Translations under genes and position numbers: made by a program
Source: CAZAOA01 sp964486765
Lineage (GTDB): Bacteria; Patescibacteriota; UBA1384; XYA2-FULL-43-10
Assembly: GCA_964486765.1 (NCBI GenBank)
Contig: CAZAOA010000001.1
Location: 54,196-118,195, forward strand
Length of the DNA: 64,000 nucleotides
Direction of reading: 5' to 3'
The notes under the pieces: model-generated
The model's input: the letters and a program-made list of their open reading frames with translations, nothing else
Databases searched by the model: none
Told to the model about the DNA's origin: nothing
In this document: piece by piece, positions 17,594 through 26,754 of the stretch
Position numbering within the stretch: position 1 is the first letter of the stretch
How the letters are laid out: each line of letters begins with the position of its first letter

Positions 17594-20506
17594 TCATACC
17601 ACAGAATCAGAGCATATTTCGTTGTATGGACAGTAGCGGCATTCAAACAAACCGGGCGTTGCTAGAGTGTTGCCCTTTTTAATTCCGTCTGCGGCATCCG
17701 AAATTAGATCTTTAGTTTTTTCAATATCTTTGTCTGAAAATGTTTTTTCACCTTTAAGTCCCGATTCTATGAAATAGAGCGTTGTTTTTGGGATCTCACC
17801 AAATTTCTCTTTCCAAGCCAATGCGTACATCTGCATCTGTGTAGAAGTTCGTATCCTTCTGTCGGCATCTTTCTGATCAATTACTTTCGATGTTTTAAAG
17901 TCCCTAATCTCAACTCCTTCTTTGTTTTCAAAAATCAGATCATATCTTCCATGAACTGAAACATCACTTTCAAGTACTTCAAAAGACTCTTCAACTGATT
18001 TTGGGATCTCCCCTTCTTCTTGGTCGGCTTTGTAGAATTTGGTTAGAGTTTCTACTCCGGACTTGAAGCGTTGGTCCTCATGCTCACGAGTGATAAAGCC
18101 GACATTTCGAAAAGACTGTTTAAAATCCATCAGAAGCTGGTTCAAACTGACTTCATCACCTCGAATTTTTCGGTTAAAATAATGGTCCAATGCAGAGTGA
18201 ATCGCCGTTCCGTACATTAACGAGTGATTTTCTAGTAGTGGAATTCGAATCACGTGAGCATAATAGTATTTCTTCGGACAGGTATGATAGTCGTCAATCT
18301 GTTGACGAGAAAGTTTTATTCTTCCGTCAATCAATTTTTTCGCCTGCCTGCCTGCCGGCAGGGCCTTACTTACTGTTGTAGTTTCAATTTTCTTAAACCG
18401 CTCAATCTTTTCTAGTGCTGATTGTTTTTTCTTAAGTTTCAAAACATTGGTCTCGTCAAGAAGCTCCATTACGAACTGGGAGATTTTTTTTACTCTTTTG
18501 CCACCATAGTCATCTGCAGAAGTTAAAAACAAGTTTTGCTTTGCTCTTGTGGCTGCGACATAAAAAAGTCTGCGCTCTTCCTGTAAGTGAAAGTCACTTT
18601 TGGGCAAACACTCTTTTACAAGCTCTTGTGGGATCTCAATCTGCTCTCGTCTGTTTCTGCCTGGGAAACGGTCAGATACACAGTTTACGATAAAAACTAC
18701 TGGCCACTCAAGACCTTTTGAGGCGTGAGCAGTTAAAACATTTACAGCGTCAATATCGGGGTCAATGTCAGATGAGATCACTTCATCCCCTACTTCAAGC
18801 AATAGCTCCAAGTTGTTTAAAAATGCAATAAGAGATTTGTCATTTGCAGAATGGTTGTAGTTTGCGATTCGCTCAAAAAACTTGGCGATGTTTTGGATCT
18901 TTAGTTCATCTTCAACGGAAGGCTTGTCAGAAAGTATTTTCAAATATTTTTTTTCAGTTAGGTATTTGTAAAGAAGTTCGCCAGCGTTTAGATCTTTTAT
19001 TTTTTCTCTGTATTTTTTAACATCGTTAATTAATATTTGAAGGTTTTCGTTGGGCGCAAGAAGTGAATTTTTATTCAATTCAAACTCGATGATATTAAAG
19101 ATTGAACGATGGCCCCTCTTTGATCTTGTGTGAAATTCCGTTAGTGCACTTGGTTCTATATTATAAAGTTCTGAGGTGGCTAACTGATATAAAGAGAGAT
19201 TGTCATCAGAGTACGCAAGCGTTTTCAGAAGGGCTACTAGCATTTTGACCTCAGGTTGAGTGTAGAGTCCACTTACGCCTGAAAATGCGTATGGAATCCC
19301 CAACAGATTCAAAGATTGGATAAATGGCTCTGCGTGATTGTTTGCTCGAACCAGTATAGCAAAATCTTTATTTTTTAAGTTTAGTTTAGTTTTTAAAGTT
19401 TTAATTTTATTGGCAACCGTATCCGTTTCATGCGATAAGGTATCGCAGTGTAAAAGTTCTGGAATATCTCCAGAAACGTCAGAGATCAATTTTTTGTTGA
19501 TCTTGTTTTTTATCTCAAGTCTATCTGGATTATTGTGTTGTATGAGTTTATATGATGAATCTAGAATCTGTTTTGTCGAGCGATAGTTTTTATTCAATAC
19601 GATTTGAGTAGTTGATTTGAATGAATTTTTAAAATCCAAGATATTTGAGATAGAAGCTCCCCTGAATCGATAAATCGATTGGTCATCATCTCCCACAACT
19701 GTTATGTTTTTATCTCGATTTGCCAGAAGTTTTACGATCTCATTTTGAGCGTAGTTGGTATCTTGGTATTCGTCAACAAGAATAAATTTGAACTGATCTT
19801 GGCATTTTTTAAGAACTTTCTTGTTCTCTTTTAGAAGCTTATAGGTCAGATAAATCTGATCACCAAAGTCTAGATTTCCGGCCTGAATCATCAAATCCTG
19901 ATAGCGCTCGTATGTATTGGCTAGCTCTTCAGTTTTTTCTAATTCTAATAGATCTGATTCATTAGTTTTAAGTTTGTCGACATGCGATTTGTAATCGTGT
20001 GGAGACACTAGTTCATCTTTAAGCCGCGAAAAGTGAGACAATAGTGCGTCGATATGAGAGGTCGGATTACCAAGAGGTCTAAAGTGATTAAGGTCAAATG
20101 CAAATAAGTTTTCTCTAAAGAATACTGCTTGCTCGGTTTTTGTTAGAACTTTAAAGTTTGCAGGCAGTCCCAGGTCTATTGAAAAATCACGAAGCAGTCT
20201 GTCGCCAAAAGCGTGAAAAGTTGAGATCCACATATCGGTATAGCCGTAAGGAACCAGCTCATCTACCCTCTGCTCCATCTCTGCAGCTGCTTTTTCGGTA
20301 AATGTTAGAGCCAAAATCTCGGAGGGTTTTGCGATTTTTTGTTCAATCAGATAAGCAATTCTTTTTGTGATTACCGTAGTTTTACCGGTTCCAGCTCCAG
20401 CGATAATTAAAAGAGGCCCCGACTCATGAGTAACGGCTTTTTTCTGTTCGGTGTTGAGACCATTTAAAATATCAATCTGATTTTCTAGATTAAAGCTCTG
20501 TTGCAT
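17594..20506 (-). CDS. UvrD/PcrA-type helicase with C-terminal PD-(D/E)XK nuclease and Fe-S cysteines
   Basis: Superfamily 1A helicase of 970 residues: Walker A AGAGTGKT at 36-43, motif II ILVDEYQDTNYAQ, then DDQSIYRFRGA, HASKGLEWPVVF and FYVAATRAK. From about residue 730 it carries a RecB/AddB-like nuclease domain (YGTAIHSALDHYF; RYDLIF...VEIRDFKTSK). Cysteines in YHTCPKKYYY and CRYCPYNEIC fit an AddB-type 4Fe-4S staple. It is probably a DNA-end-processing enzyme for repair, which fits its place beside rmuC. The linker at about residue 719 contains a seven-residue LPAGRQA encoded by a GC-rich short element inserted in frame. Confidence 0.9.
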   Translation of the reverse strand: MQQSFNLENQIDILNGLNTEQKKAVTHESGPLLIIAGAGTGKTTVITKRIAYLIEQKIAKPSEILALTFTEKAAAEMEQRVDELVPYGYTDMWISTFHAFGDRLLRDFSIDLGLPANFKVLTKTEQAVFFRENLFAFDLNHFRPLGNPTSHIDALLSHFSRLKDELVSPHDYKSHVDKLKTNESDLLELEKTEELANTYERYQDLMIQAGNLDFGDQIYLTYKLLKENKKVLKKCQDQFKFILVDEYQDTNYAQNEIVKLLANRDKNITVVGDDDQSIYRFRGASISNILDFKNSFKSTTQIVLNKNYRSTKQILDSSYKLIQHNNPDRLEIKNKINKKLISDVSGDIPELLHCDTLSHETDTVANKIKTLKTKLNLKNKDFAILVRANNHAEPFIQSLNLLGIPYAFSGVSGLYTQPEVKMLVALLKTLAYSDDNLSLYQLATSELYNIEPSALTEFHTRSKRGHRSIFNIIEFELNKNSLLAPNENLQILINDVKKYREKIKDLNAGELLYKYLTEKKYLKILSDKPSVEDELKIQNIAKFFERIANYNHSANDKSLIAFLNNLELLLEVGDEVISSDIDPDIDAVNVLTAHASKGLEWPVVFIVNCVSDRFPGRNRREQIEIPQELVKECLPKSDFHLQEERRLFYVAATRAKQNLFLTSADDYGGKRVKKISQFVMELLDETNVLKLKKKQSALEKIERFKKIETTTVSKALPAGRQAKKLIDGRIKLSRQQIDDYHTCPKKYYYAHVIRIPLLENHSLMYGTAIHSALDHYFNRKIRGDEVSLNQLLMDFKQSFRNVGFITREHEDQRFKSGVETLTKFYKADQEEGEIPKSVEESFEVLESDVSVHGRYDLIFENKEGVEIRDFKTSKVIDQKDADRRIRTSTQMQMYALAWKEKFGEIPKTTLYFIESGLKGEKTFSDKDIEKTKDLISDAADGIKKGNTLATPGLFECRYCPYNEICSDSVV
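18342..18365. repeat. GC-rich short element inside the helicase-nuclease gene
   Basis: GCCTGCCTGCCTGCCGGCAG is a GC-only palindromic run in an otherwise AT-rich gene. On the coding strand it adds ALPAGRQA between the helicase and nuclease domains without breaking the frame. Confidence 0.7.
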
Positions 20507-20543
20507 AAGGGCATTATACCAGAATTAGTAGATAAAAATGAAA

Positions 20544-20574
20544 GCGCCCCGCCGATCGATGATCAGTGGGGCGC
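20544..20574 (-). terminator. Strong terminator of the GC-rich mini-gene
   Basis: GCGCCCC and GGGGCGC arms with a 17-nt loop are followed on the minus strand by TTTCATTTTT. Confidence 0.75.
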
Positions 20575-20582
20575 GCGCTGTA

Positions 20583-20804
20583 CTAGTTTGTGGCGAGCTT
20601 GGTTCTTTTTCTAGCTCGCCACCAGAGTATCAACTGTCGTCGTAGTGTGACGATCGCCATCGCGATCGAAACGATTGCTACCAGTAGCCACACTGACGAC
20701 AGTGGGCTCTGGTTGAAGAGGATCGTCCCCGGTGCTACGGCGATGATCCAAACAACCACGATTGCGACTATCAGTGTAAGCAATGCTTTGACTCTAGGCT
20801 TCAT
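20583..20804 (-). CDS. GC-rich mini-gene for a 73-residue two-helix membrane protein
   Basis: Unrecognised. The frame extends to 20858, but the ATG at 20804, preceded by CAGTGGAGAC, is preferred. Two hydrophobic helices (residues about 7-27 and 35-54) are joined by a short loop (APGTILFNQSPLSS), and the tail is strongly basic (RRQLILWWRARKRTK). Codon choice is clearly more GC-rich than in the neighbouring genes. A near-consensus promoter lies 190 bases upstream, a hairpin with a T tract lies in the leader, and a strong terminator follows. The GC bias could reflect transfer or selection for high expression. Confidence 0.6.
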   Translation of the reverse strand: MKPRVKALLTLIVAIVVVWIIAVAPGTILFNQSPLSSVWLLVAIVSIAMAIVTLRRQLILWWRARKRTKLATN

Positions 20805-20902
20805 TTCATGTCTCCACTGTTGCTGTGATGTGTTTTGTAGTCTCGAATGACGAATCACTCGAGCCTAGAAACACACTAGTCATATAGCAACTCTTTTAAA
20901 AA

Positions 20903-20932
20903 CCCTCTATCAATGCAAGCACCGATAGAGGG
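20903..20932 (-). terminator. Intrinsic terminator or attenuator in the mini-gene leader
   Basis: On the minus strand CCCTCTATC, a 12-nt loop and GATAGAGGG are followed by TTTTTAAAA. It sits between the promoter at 21.0 kb and the ATG at 20804. It may end trxA transcripts, define a small RNA, or attenuate the mini-gene. Confidence 0.6.
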
Positions 20933-20996
20933 CCTCTTTAAAGAGCTTTGACTCCTAGAAGCGCTTTTTTTATCGCTTAAAATTGTCAACTCTTCC

Positions 20997-21025
20997 AATA
21001 TAGCACATATAAGAAGAAATGTCAA
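20997..21025 (-). promoter_or_regulatory. Consensus-like promoter of the GC-rich mini-gene
   Basis: Minus strand: TTGACA (21025-21020), 17 bases, TATATT (21002-20997). Confidence 0.65.
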
Positions 21026-21134
21026 GGACATTATTACACTGAATTTTCACACAGCAAGAACATAGAACATTTGAATCTATTATAAATAATATTATATATG
21101 AAATTGCTTATTGACTATATCAAAATCTATAAAA

Positions 21135-21476
21135 CTATAGCTGTGCTTCAACCTTCTCCATAAGTGACTCTTTGGCTTGAGCCCCCATCACTCTCTCAAC
21201 CTCTTTGCCGTCTTTGTATATGACAAAAGTCGGAAAGGACATTACTTTTTGTTCAGCTAACAGCTCCGGCTCTTTATCTCCATCTACTTTGGCAACGATG
21301 AAACGATCTTCCTTTTCTTCTTCCCCAATTTCTTCAAGAATTGGAGCCATCATTTGGCAAGGTCCACACCAGGTTGCAAAGAAATCTACAAGAACTGGTT
21401 TTTTTTCATTCATTAATTTATCAAACCCTTTTTTATCGATCTCTCTTACAGCATCTTTCTTCTCTACATCTTGCAT
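21135..21476 (-). CDS. trxA: Thioredoxin
   Basis: Cytosolic disulfide reductase of 113 residues. The active site WCGPC (Cys37 and Cys40) and the cis-proline stretch MSFPTFVIYKDG are present. The open frame runs upstream to 21632 through repeat DNA, but the ATG at 21476 has an AAGGAG ribosome-binding site six bases before it and gives the normal family length. Thioredoxin reductase (trxB) at 33.2 kb is its likely partner. No promoter was identified with confidence. Confidence 0.93.
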   Translation of the reverse strand: MQDVEKKDAVREIDKKGFDKLMNEKKPVLVDFFATWCGPCQMMAPILEEIGEEEKEDRFIVAKVDGDKEPELLAEQKVMSFPTFVIYKDGKEVERVMGAQAKESLMEKVEAQL

Positions 21477-21550
21477 TATAACTCCTTTATTTAGTATTAA
21501 GTATACAGTATTTATCATACAGTATTGAGTAAATATCATTGGGTAATCGG

Positions 21551-21610
21551 TAACCTGCCTGCTCCTCGAGTCTGAGCCTCGGAGTCGATGACCGGCAGAC
21601 AGGTTGCCGA
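21551..21610. repeat. GC-rich short element with the 27-bp CTCGAG/GAGTCGA core
   Basis: Bases 21562-21588 are the exact reverse complement of 30290-30316 and 52843-52869. The flanks ACCTGCCTG and CAGACAGGT form the outer palindrome. Confidence 0.85.
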
Positions 21611-21650
21611 CATACGATACTGGCATCATCATTACCGAAGAACGCTACCC

Positions 21651-22094
21651 CTACTCCGACAATTTTTCTGCTTCACGTTGAAATTTTTTAGCGCTACCAA
21701 ACTTTTTAAATACTGAAACAAATCTCAAATACGCAACTTCATCAAGTATTAGTAGTCTCGAAATTACCATCTCCCCTATCTCAACAGATTTTATCTCATT
21801 TTTTGGTTTCCTTATGATTTCTTGTTCTATGTCGGTCACGATTTCTTCAAGTTCGTGAATGTCAAAAGGACGTTTCTCAAGTGCAATCTGAATTCCGCTC
21901 GAGAGCTTTTCACGGCTGTAATCCTGAACAGAAAGGTCACGTTTTCTGACTTTTATCTTTGGTGCATCGATTTTTTCAAATGTTGTGAAACGATAATTAC
22001 AATCAAGACACTCTCGACGACGACGAACAAATTGTTTTTCATCTCGAGAATCGAGAACTTTGGTATCTGATTTTTTACAAATTGGACATAGCAT
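21651..22094 (-). CDS. nrdR: Transcriptional repressor NrdR
   Basis: NrdR represses ribonucleotide reductase genes when dATP is abundant. The 147-residue protein starts with a zinc ribbon (Cys3, Cys6, Cys31, Cys34 in CPICKK and CLDCNYRF), followed by an ATP-cone (KIKVRKRDLSVQDYSREKL). Length and motifs match the family. No ribonucleotide reductase gene is in this window. An inverted repeat of ten-base arms lies about 50 bases upstream. Confidence 0.95.
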   Translation of the reverse strand: MLCPICKKSDTKVLDSRDEKQFVRRRRECLDCNYRFTTFEKIDAPKIKVRKRDLSVQDYSREKLSSGIQIALEKRPFDIHELEEIVTDIEQEIIRKPKNEIKSVEIGEMVISRLLILDEVAYLRFVSVFKKFGSAKKFQREAEKLSE

Positions 22095-22146
22095 AGGGTA
22101 GCTTGTAATTAGTAGTTAGTAACTGGCATTAAGAAGATCTATCAAT

Positions 22147-22179
22147 ATCTAGTAGTGAGAACATTGTAAACTACTAGAT
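22147..22179. promoter_or_regulatory. Inverted repeat upstream of nrdR
   Basis: ATCTAGTAGT (22147-22156) and ACTACTAGAT (22170-22179) are perfect inverse copies with 13 bases between. This could be an operator or an RNA hairpin; its core only loosely resembles known NrdR boxes. Confidence 0.4.
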
Positions 22180-22196
22180 GTAGTTATGCAAACAAA

Positions 22197-22234
22197 ATCA
22201 CCCAAGCTATGGTTTCTCATAGGGAAAGGTGATT
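22197..22234 (-). terminator. Hairpin after ftsZ
   Basis: AATCACC/GGTGATT arms enclose an inner stem and are followed on the minus strand by TTTTG. A GCCCCTAAGGGGCCCC stem-loop repeat (22265-22288) lies between it and the ftsZ stop. Confidence 0.5.
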
Positions 22235-22307
22235 TTTACCGTGTCTATAACCGTGAGATTTTCCGCCCCTAAGGGGCCCCTTAGGGGTGTACAAATATCA
22301 ACTTGTA

Positions 22308-23426
22308 TTATTTAAGTTTTCTTCGAATAAATGCTGGGACTTCTAACTCATCTTCGTCGTCATCATTTTTCTTTTCTTCTTTTTTGTCATCTCTAGATAT
22401 CATCTGTGATGATGGAATCTCGGATGGATGAGTCTCTCTTGAGATCGGTTTATGTAAAGCCTTTTGGTGTTCGCTTTCAAAGCCAGTTGCTATAACTGTG
22501 ATCTTGACTTCTCCTTGCATTGCTTCATCGATTATTGCGCCGAAGATTATATTTGCATCACCATCGGCAGCTTCAGTAATGGCTTTTGCAGCCTCGTCAA
22601 TCTCGTACATACCCAAGTCCGGACCACCAGTTATATTGAACAAAATTCCCTTGGCACCATCTATAGAAAGTTCAAGAAGTGGTGAGTCGATTGCCGCTCT
22701 TGCAGCTTCGATTGCTCTGTTGTCGCCTTGACCATGACCAATTCCCATAAGAGCAGAACCAGCGTCTGACATGATTGCTTTAACGTCGGCAAAGTCAACG
22801 TTTATGATACCGTGAAGAGTGATCAGATCGGCTATTCCTTGAACACCTTGTCGAAGCACATCATCAACCACTCCGAATGCATCAAAGAGTGAAGTTTTCT
22901 TATCGATAACTTGAAGAAGTCTGTCATTTGGAATAGTAATCAAGGTATCAACTTTGTCTTTCATCTCTGCGATTCCAGACTCAGCTATCCGTTTTCTACG
23001 TTGTCCTTCAAATGAGAAGGGTTTGGTTACGATACCAACTGAAAGCGCTCCCAACTCTTTTGCTATCTCTGCAACAAATGGCGCAGCACCAGTACCGGTT
23101 CCGCCACCCATTCCACAAGTAACAAATACCATATCAGAACCTTTCATAGCCTCATAGACCTCTTCTTTATTCTCTTCTATGGCTTTTCTGCCAATTTCAG
23201 GATCAGCTCCAGCGCCCAAGCCTCGTGTAGTGTCTTTACCGATCTGAATCTTAATTGGGGATTCATTATGAGCTAGTGCTTGTGCGTCGGTGTTTATGGC
23301 AACAAAATCAACGCCTCTAAGTTTTGCGTTGATCATTCTAGTTAATGCCGAACCACCCGCACCACCAACACCCACAACTTTAATTATTGCAAAGTTTTCT
23401 ATTGTTGATGACTTGTTCTCGACCAT
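22308..23426 (-). CDS. ftsZ: Cell division protein FtsZ
   Basis: FtsZ is the tubulin-like GTPase that forms the division ring. The 372-residue protein has the glycine-rich start [12 protein letters not shown], the GTP-binding signature [10 protein letters not shown] near residue 108, and the synergy-loop segment [13 protein letters not shown] disordered, acidic linker ends in the conserved C-terminal peptide [11 protein letters not shown], which binds FtsA. GGAGA precedes the ATG. ftsA lies immediately upstream on the same strand, so the two are probably co-transcribed. Confidence 0.97.
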   Translation of the reverse strand: MVENKSSTIENFAIIKVVGVGGAGGSALTRMINAKLRGVDFVAINTDAQALAHNESPIKIQIGKDTTRGLGAGADPEIGRKAIEENKEEVYEAMKGSDMVFVTCGMGGGTGTGAAPFVAEIAKELGALSVGIVTKPFSFEGQRRKRIAESGIAEMKDKVDTLITIPNDRLLQVIDKKTSLFDAFGVVDDVLRQGVQGIADLITLHGIINVDFADVKAIMSDAGSALMGIGHGQGDNRAIEAARAAIDSPLLELSIDGAKGILFNITGGPDLGMYEIDEAAKAITEAADGDANIIFGAIIDEAMQGEVKITVIATGFESEHQKALHKPISRETHPSEIPSSQMISRDDKKEEKKNDDDEDELEVPAFIRRKLK

Positions 23427-23517
23427 GGTTGTCTCTCCTGCCCCGCCAGTTATTGTTTAGAATATAACATTTAGTATATAGTATCGACATAAAAAAATAT
23501 TGCAAGTAATTTATTTT

Positions 23518-24747
23518 CTATGGCAAGAACTGTTTGAAGAAATCCTTTATCGTTCCAAAGTAACCGCCGACTGCCGATCGGTCTATACTAAACCCAGACT
23601 GATCCTTATCTCTACCCCACAGCATCAGCCCAATACTAGTAGAATATACTGGATCATCTAGCTTGTCAACAAGTCCTCCAAAATCAATTATTGGCGAGCC
23701 TACCTGTGCGGGCAATCGCATGCTCTCTTTTGCAAGCTCAACTATTCCTTCAAGTTTCGCACCACCTCCTGTTAAAATCACACCAGCTGGCATTGTTCCA
23801 TCTCTCCCTATAGCTTGTAGCTGTTCTTGAACTATCATTAGGATCTCTTTAAGCCTGGCTTCGATTATCTCAGATATGTATTTGATCGATGCAACCCCAT
23901 CTTCTTTTTTATCTATCGAACTTAATTTAACTTCTTCTTTCTCGGATACTTTTTCAGGAAGAGCTACACCGTATTTTAGTTTCAAAATCTCCGCAACCTC
24001 TAAAGAAGTTCTAAGCCCGATTGCAACATCGTTTGTAATGTGCGATGAGCCAATTGGCACTACTCCACAACCGATCAGATCGCCTTCCTCAAAAAAGGCA
24101 TATGAAGTCGAGGCTGAACCGATGTCGATAAGGATCACACCTATCTCCATCTGTCTTTTTGAAAGAAGTATCTTGCTCTCTGCTAAGGGCGAAAATACTA
24201 CATCGAGAGTGCTTACTCCAGCTTGTTCGACGCATCGCTCCAAATTTTTTAAAGCATTTGTTGAAGTTGAAAGTACTTGAGCATCTACCTCTAATCGGAT
24301 CCCAGTCATTCCCAATGGATCCTTAACTTCTTCTTGTCCATCTATCACAAAACTTCTTGGAAGGACGTGCAAGATCTCTCTATTTGGTTTATTTGGAATT
24401 GCCCTAGCTGCTTCTACAACTCGGTCAACATCTTGATTGCCGATCTCACCATCTGCTTTAGATACGGCTATAACGCCTTTTGAGGATTCGCATTCGATGT
24501 GAGATCCGTCAATTCCTAATACTGCAGATCGAAGTGCAATTCCTGACATTCTTTCAGCTTCTTCAAGAGACGCTGAAATGCTAGAGACGGTTTCTTCTAT
24601 ATCTATAATCTGACCTTTTCTCATACCTTGATTTGGAGAGCTTCCGATCCCAATTATGTCGATTTTGCCTTCTTCAAATTTACCAACACAAGTAACCACC
24701 TTTGTGCTTCCGACATCTACACCAACTGATATTGATTCTCGAGCCAT
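23518..24747 (-). CDS. ftsA: Cell division protein FtsA
   Basis: Actin-like ATPase that tethers FtsZ filaments to the membrane. The 409-residue protein has phosphate-1 motif GVDVGSTKVV, the SHS2 (1C) domain at about residues 85-160, and the adenosine motif VILTGGGAKLEGI. A C-terminal amphipathic helix (IKDFFKQFLP) serves as membrane target. The ATG at 24747 is preferred over the TTG three bases earlier. It precedes ftsZ, the usual order. Confidence 0.95.
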   Translation of the reverse strand: MARESISVGVDVGSTKVVTCVGKFEEGKIDIIGIGSSPNQGMRKGQIIDIEETVSSISASLEEAERMSGIALRSAVLGIDGSHIECESSKGVIAVSKADGEIGNQDVDRVVEAARAIPNKPNREILHVLPRSFVIDGQEEVKDPLGMTGIRLEVDAQVLSTSTNALKNLERCVEQAGVSTLDVVFSPLAESKILLSKRQMEIGVILIDIGSASTSYAFFEEGDLIGCGVVPIGSSHITNDVAIGLRTSLEVAEILKLKYGVALPEKVSEKEEVKLSSIDKKEDGVASIKYISEIIEARLKEILMIVQEQLQAIGRDGTMPAGVILTGGGAKLEGIVELAKESMRLPAQVGSPIIDFGGLVDKLDDPVYSTSIGLMLWGRDKDQSGFSIDRSAVGGYFGTIKDFFKQFLP

Positions 24748-24841
24748 CAAAAACCCTCTCTTAATATTCTCAAATACAAATCTGAGGCATTAGCCTACTA
24801 TGAATATATTTTATCAATATTGCTATATGTGTGCAATACTA

Positions 24842-25216
24842 TCATTCAAATAAAGTTCTAATATGAGGTAAGAATATCAGAGCTGCCACAACAATTGCAA
24901 TTACAGAAGCCAAAAGGACTGCTCCAGCCATAGCGTCTTTGATGAATTTTATATTCTCATTGTGTTTTTGATCGATTTCGTTGCAGACTTTTTCGATCGC
25001 AGTATTCATAATCTCCATTGCAAATACCATAATCACAGCCATAAACAAGATTGCAGCTTCGAGACGACTTACATTTAGAATGTAAACAAGGATCCCAGTA
25101 CCGATAGTAATTATGGCATGGATTCTAGCATTTTGCTCGTTAGCAAGAAGTCGAATCACACCTCTAAATGCGTGGTGAAAGCTGTAACCGACTTTTTTAA
25201 AATTAATATATTTCAT
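24842..25216 (-). CDS. dgkA: Diacylglycerol/undecaprenol kinase
   Basis: Small trimeric membrane kinase of 124 residues that phosphorylates undecaprenol or diacylglycerol. Three membrane helices are visible, and the family signature AMEIMNTAIEKVCN (with its catalytic Glu) is near residue 67. The start codon overlaps the ybeY stop by four bases (ATGA), so translation is coupled. The gene order pgpH-ybeY-dgkA is that of many Gram-positive bacteria. It ends with TGA, which supports the standard code. Confidence 0.92.
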   Translation of the reverse strand: MKYINFKKVGYSFHHAFRGVIRLLANEQNARIHAIITIGTGILVYILNVSRLEAAILFMAVIMVFAMEIMNTAIEKVCNEIDQKHNENIKFIKDAMAGAVLLASVIAIVVAALIFLPHIRTLFE

Positions 25217-25614
25217 ATCATTTTATGATTTATCTTTTCTGCTACCTTTCCCCACTCTTTTGGGTCAGTCTCGTGATCATATCCAAACAAATGCAATAAT
25301 CCATGTTTGATTAACTCTTTTGTAGTTCCACCAATTTTTTTCATATATTCCTCACAAATTACTATTGAACCTAGTATAGATATATCTGCTGGGATCTTAT
25401 CTAATGGAAAGCTGATTACATCTGTAGGTTCATCTATTTTTCTATGCCTTAAATTTAGTTTTTGCATCTCATCTTCACCGACAAACTTTATCTCTACTTT
25501 TTGATTGGTGTCAGATTTAAGCTTTTTTAAAGAGTTTTTTAGTATGTTGGATATTGCTATATGATCTAGCTTTGTTGAAGTTCCGATTATATCAAGATTT
25601 TCCATTTGTTTCAT
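25213..25614 (-). CDS. ybeY: Endoribonuclease YbeY
   Basis: Metal-dependent RNase for 16S rRNA 3'-end maturation and ribosome quality control. The 133-residue protein carries the zinc-binding motif HGLLHLFGYDHE with three histidines, near residue 105, and LRHRKIDEPTDVISFP upstream of it. The start lies inside the 3' end of pgpH; an in-frame ATG nine bases later is an alternative. Confidence 0.93.
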   Translation of the reverse strand: MKQMENLDIIGTSTKLDHIAISNILKNSLKKLKSDTNQKVEIKFVGEDEMQKLNLRHRKIDEPTDVISFPLDKIPADISILGSIVICEEYMKKIGGTTKELIKHGLLHLFGYDHETDPKEWGKVAEKINHKMI

Positions 25615-26524
25615 AGCTAATTCTCTGATGATAAATTGAGGAGAGGGTTTTGATTAAAGATGAGCGAATTTTTGCGATCTCTGACTCAGAAAAATTTGCA
25701 GAATTTAATTGTCCTTCTGAAAGCTTTGCCTCGATTGCTTTTTCGACAATTTCGGCGATTATATCGTCATTTAAATATTCTTTAGAGCGAGCTATGGCCT
25801 CTATGTTGTCGGCAAGCATTATGATAGCCGACTCTTTTGATTGTGGAGTAGGGCCAGGGTAGCGAAAGTCGGTGAATTTCATCTTAACACCTTTCTCTTT
25901 TGCTCTCTCGAAAAAATACTCAGCTCTTGTTGTACCGTGATGTTCCTGTATAACCGAGATTAAATCTTCAGAAAGATGTCCCTCTTTTGCGATCTCAACA
26001 CCTTTTTCCACATGCGAGATTATTACCTTGGCATCTCTTTTTATTGATGTTTTTGACTCGTCTGTTGGGATCTCTGCATGAGCCTGATTTTCAATATAGC
26101 TGGCAGGACTAGCAAGCTTTCCGATGTCGTGATAGTAGGATGCGACACGAGCCAAGAGAGAGTCGGCTCTGATCTCTTTGCAGGCTCGTTGGGCTAGATT
26201 GGATACATTTAACGAGTGGTGATATGTCCCTGGGGCTTCATATGAGAGTCGAAGCAAAAGTGGATTTGAAAGATTTTCGAATCGATAACGTCTTCGCAAT
26301 ATAGTCATTACATTTTCAACACGAGAACTTAGAAGAGTAAAGGCCAAAACTATCGCAAAAGAGATTATCAGCGAAGCGATCAGCCAGACTAGTGTAGATA
26401 CAAATGACGATACTTCAAGGTTGCTAACGATTCCATTTGTTACAGAGATTATAATAAAAACAAATATAAATATAATAAGGGAGATAAACAAAATATACCT
26501 AAATTCGTTTTTGTTCTTGGACAT
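25592..26524 (-). CDS. Short PgpH-type HD phosphodiesterase
   Basis: HD-domain membrane phosphodiesterase resembling the C-terminal part of PgpH, which degrades cyclic di-AMP. Two membrane helices (residues about 10-32 and 42-66) precede the HD domain with YHHSLNVSNLAQRA, YYHDIGKL, an ISHVEKG histidine and QEHHGTT. Full PgpH has about 700 residues with an extracellular 7TMR-HDED domain and seven helices. This 310-residue form keeps only the last helices and the catalytic domain. The gene neighbours (ybeY, dgkA) support the PgpH assignment; the substrate is inferred from the family. Confidence 0.85.
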   Translation of the reverse strand: MSKNKNEFRYILFISLIIFIFVFIIISVTNGIVSNLEVSSFVSTLVWLIASLIISFAIVLAFTLLSSRVENVMTILRRRYRFENLSNPLLLRLSYEAPGTYHHSLNVSNLAQRACKEIRADSLLARVASYYHDIGKLASPASYIENQAHAEIPTDESKTSIKRDAKVIISHVEKGVEIAKEGHLSEDLISVIQEHHGTTRAEYFFERAKEKGVKMKFTDFRYPGPTPQSKESAIIMLADNIEAIARSKEYLNDDIIAEIVEKAIEAKLSEGQLNSANFSESEIAKIRSSLIKTLSSIYHQRISYETNGKS

Positions 26525-26541
26525 AATAATAGAAATGGATA

Positions 26542-26588
26542 GCCCCTAAGGGACCCCCTACCCGAAGGGTAGCCTTTGGCTTGGGGCT
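26542..26588. repeat. CCCCTAAGGG-type stem-loop repeat
   Basis: GCCCCTAAGGGACCCCC, then ACCCGAAGGGT and GCCTTTGGCTTGGGGC form nested stems. The rest of 26525-26754 holds no gene that I can support. Confidence 0.6.
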
Positions 26589-26754
26589 AATTATTCTAAT
26601 GGCTAATTTACTAAATAAAACTAAAACCCTTCGATTTGTGCCTGCATGCATTAATACGCTCTGACGTTTTGAGTGGATGAGAAACTTCAATGATGATATA
26701 TGATAGTCAATTCTAAATTGGTGATATTCTGTGGAAAGTTTCAGTGATAAAAAT

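Noticed and set aside
21477..21632. N-terminal extension of thioredoxin
   Set aside because: It reads through a GC-rich element and AT repeats; the ATG at 21476 has a clear AAGGAG site.
26499..26690. 63-codon minus-strand gene
   Set aside because: It runs through a CCCCTAAGGG stem-loop repeat and overlaps the pgpH start without a ribosome-binding site.
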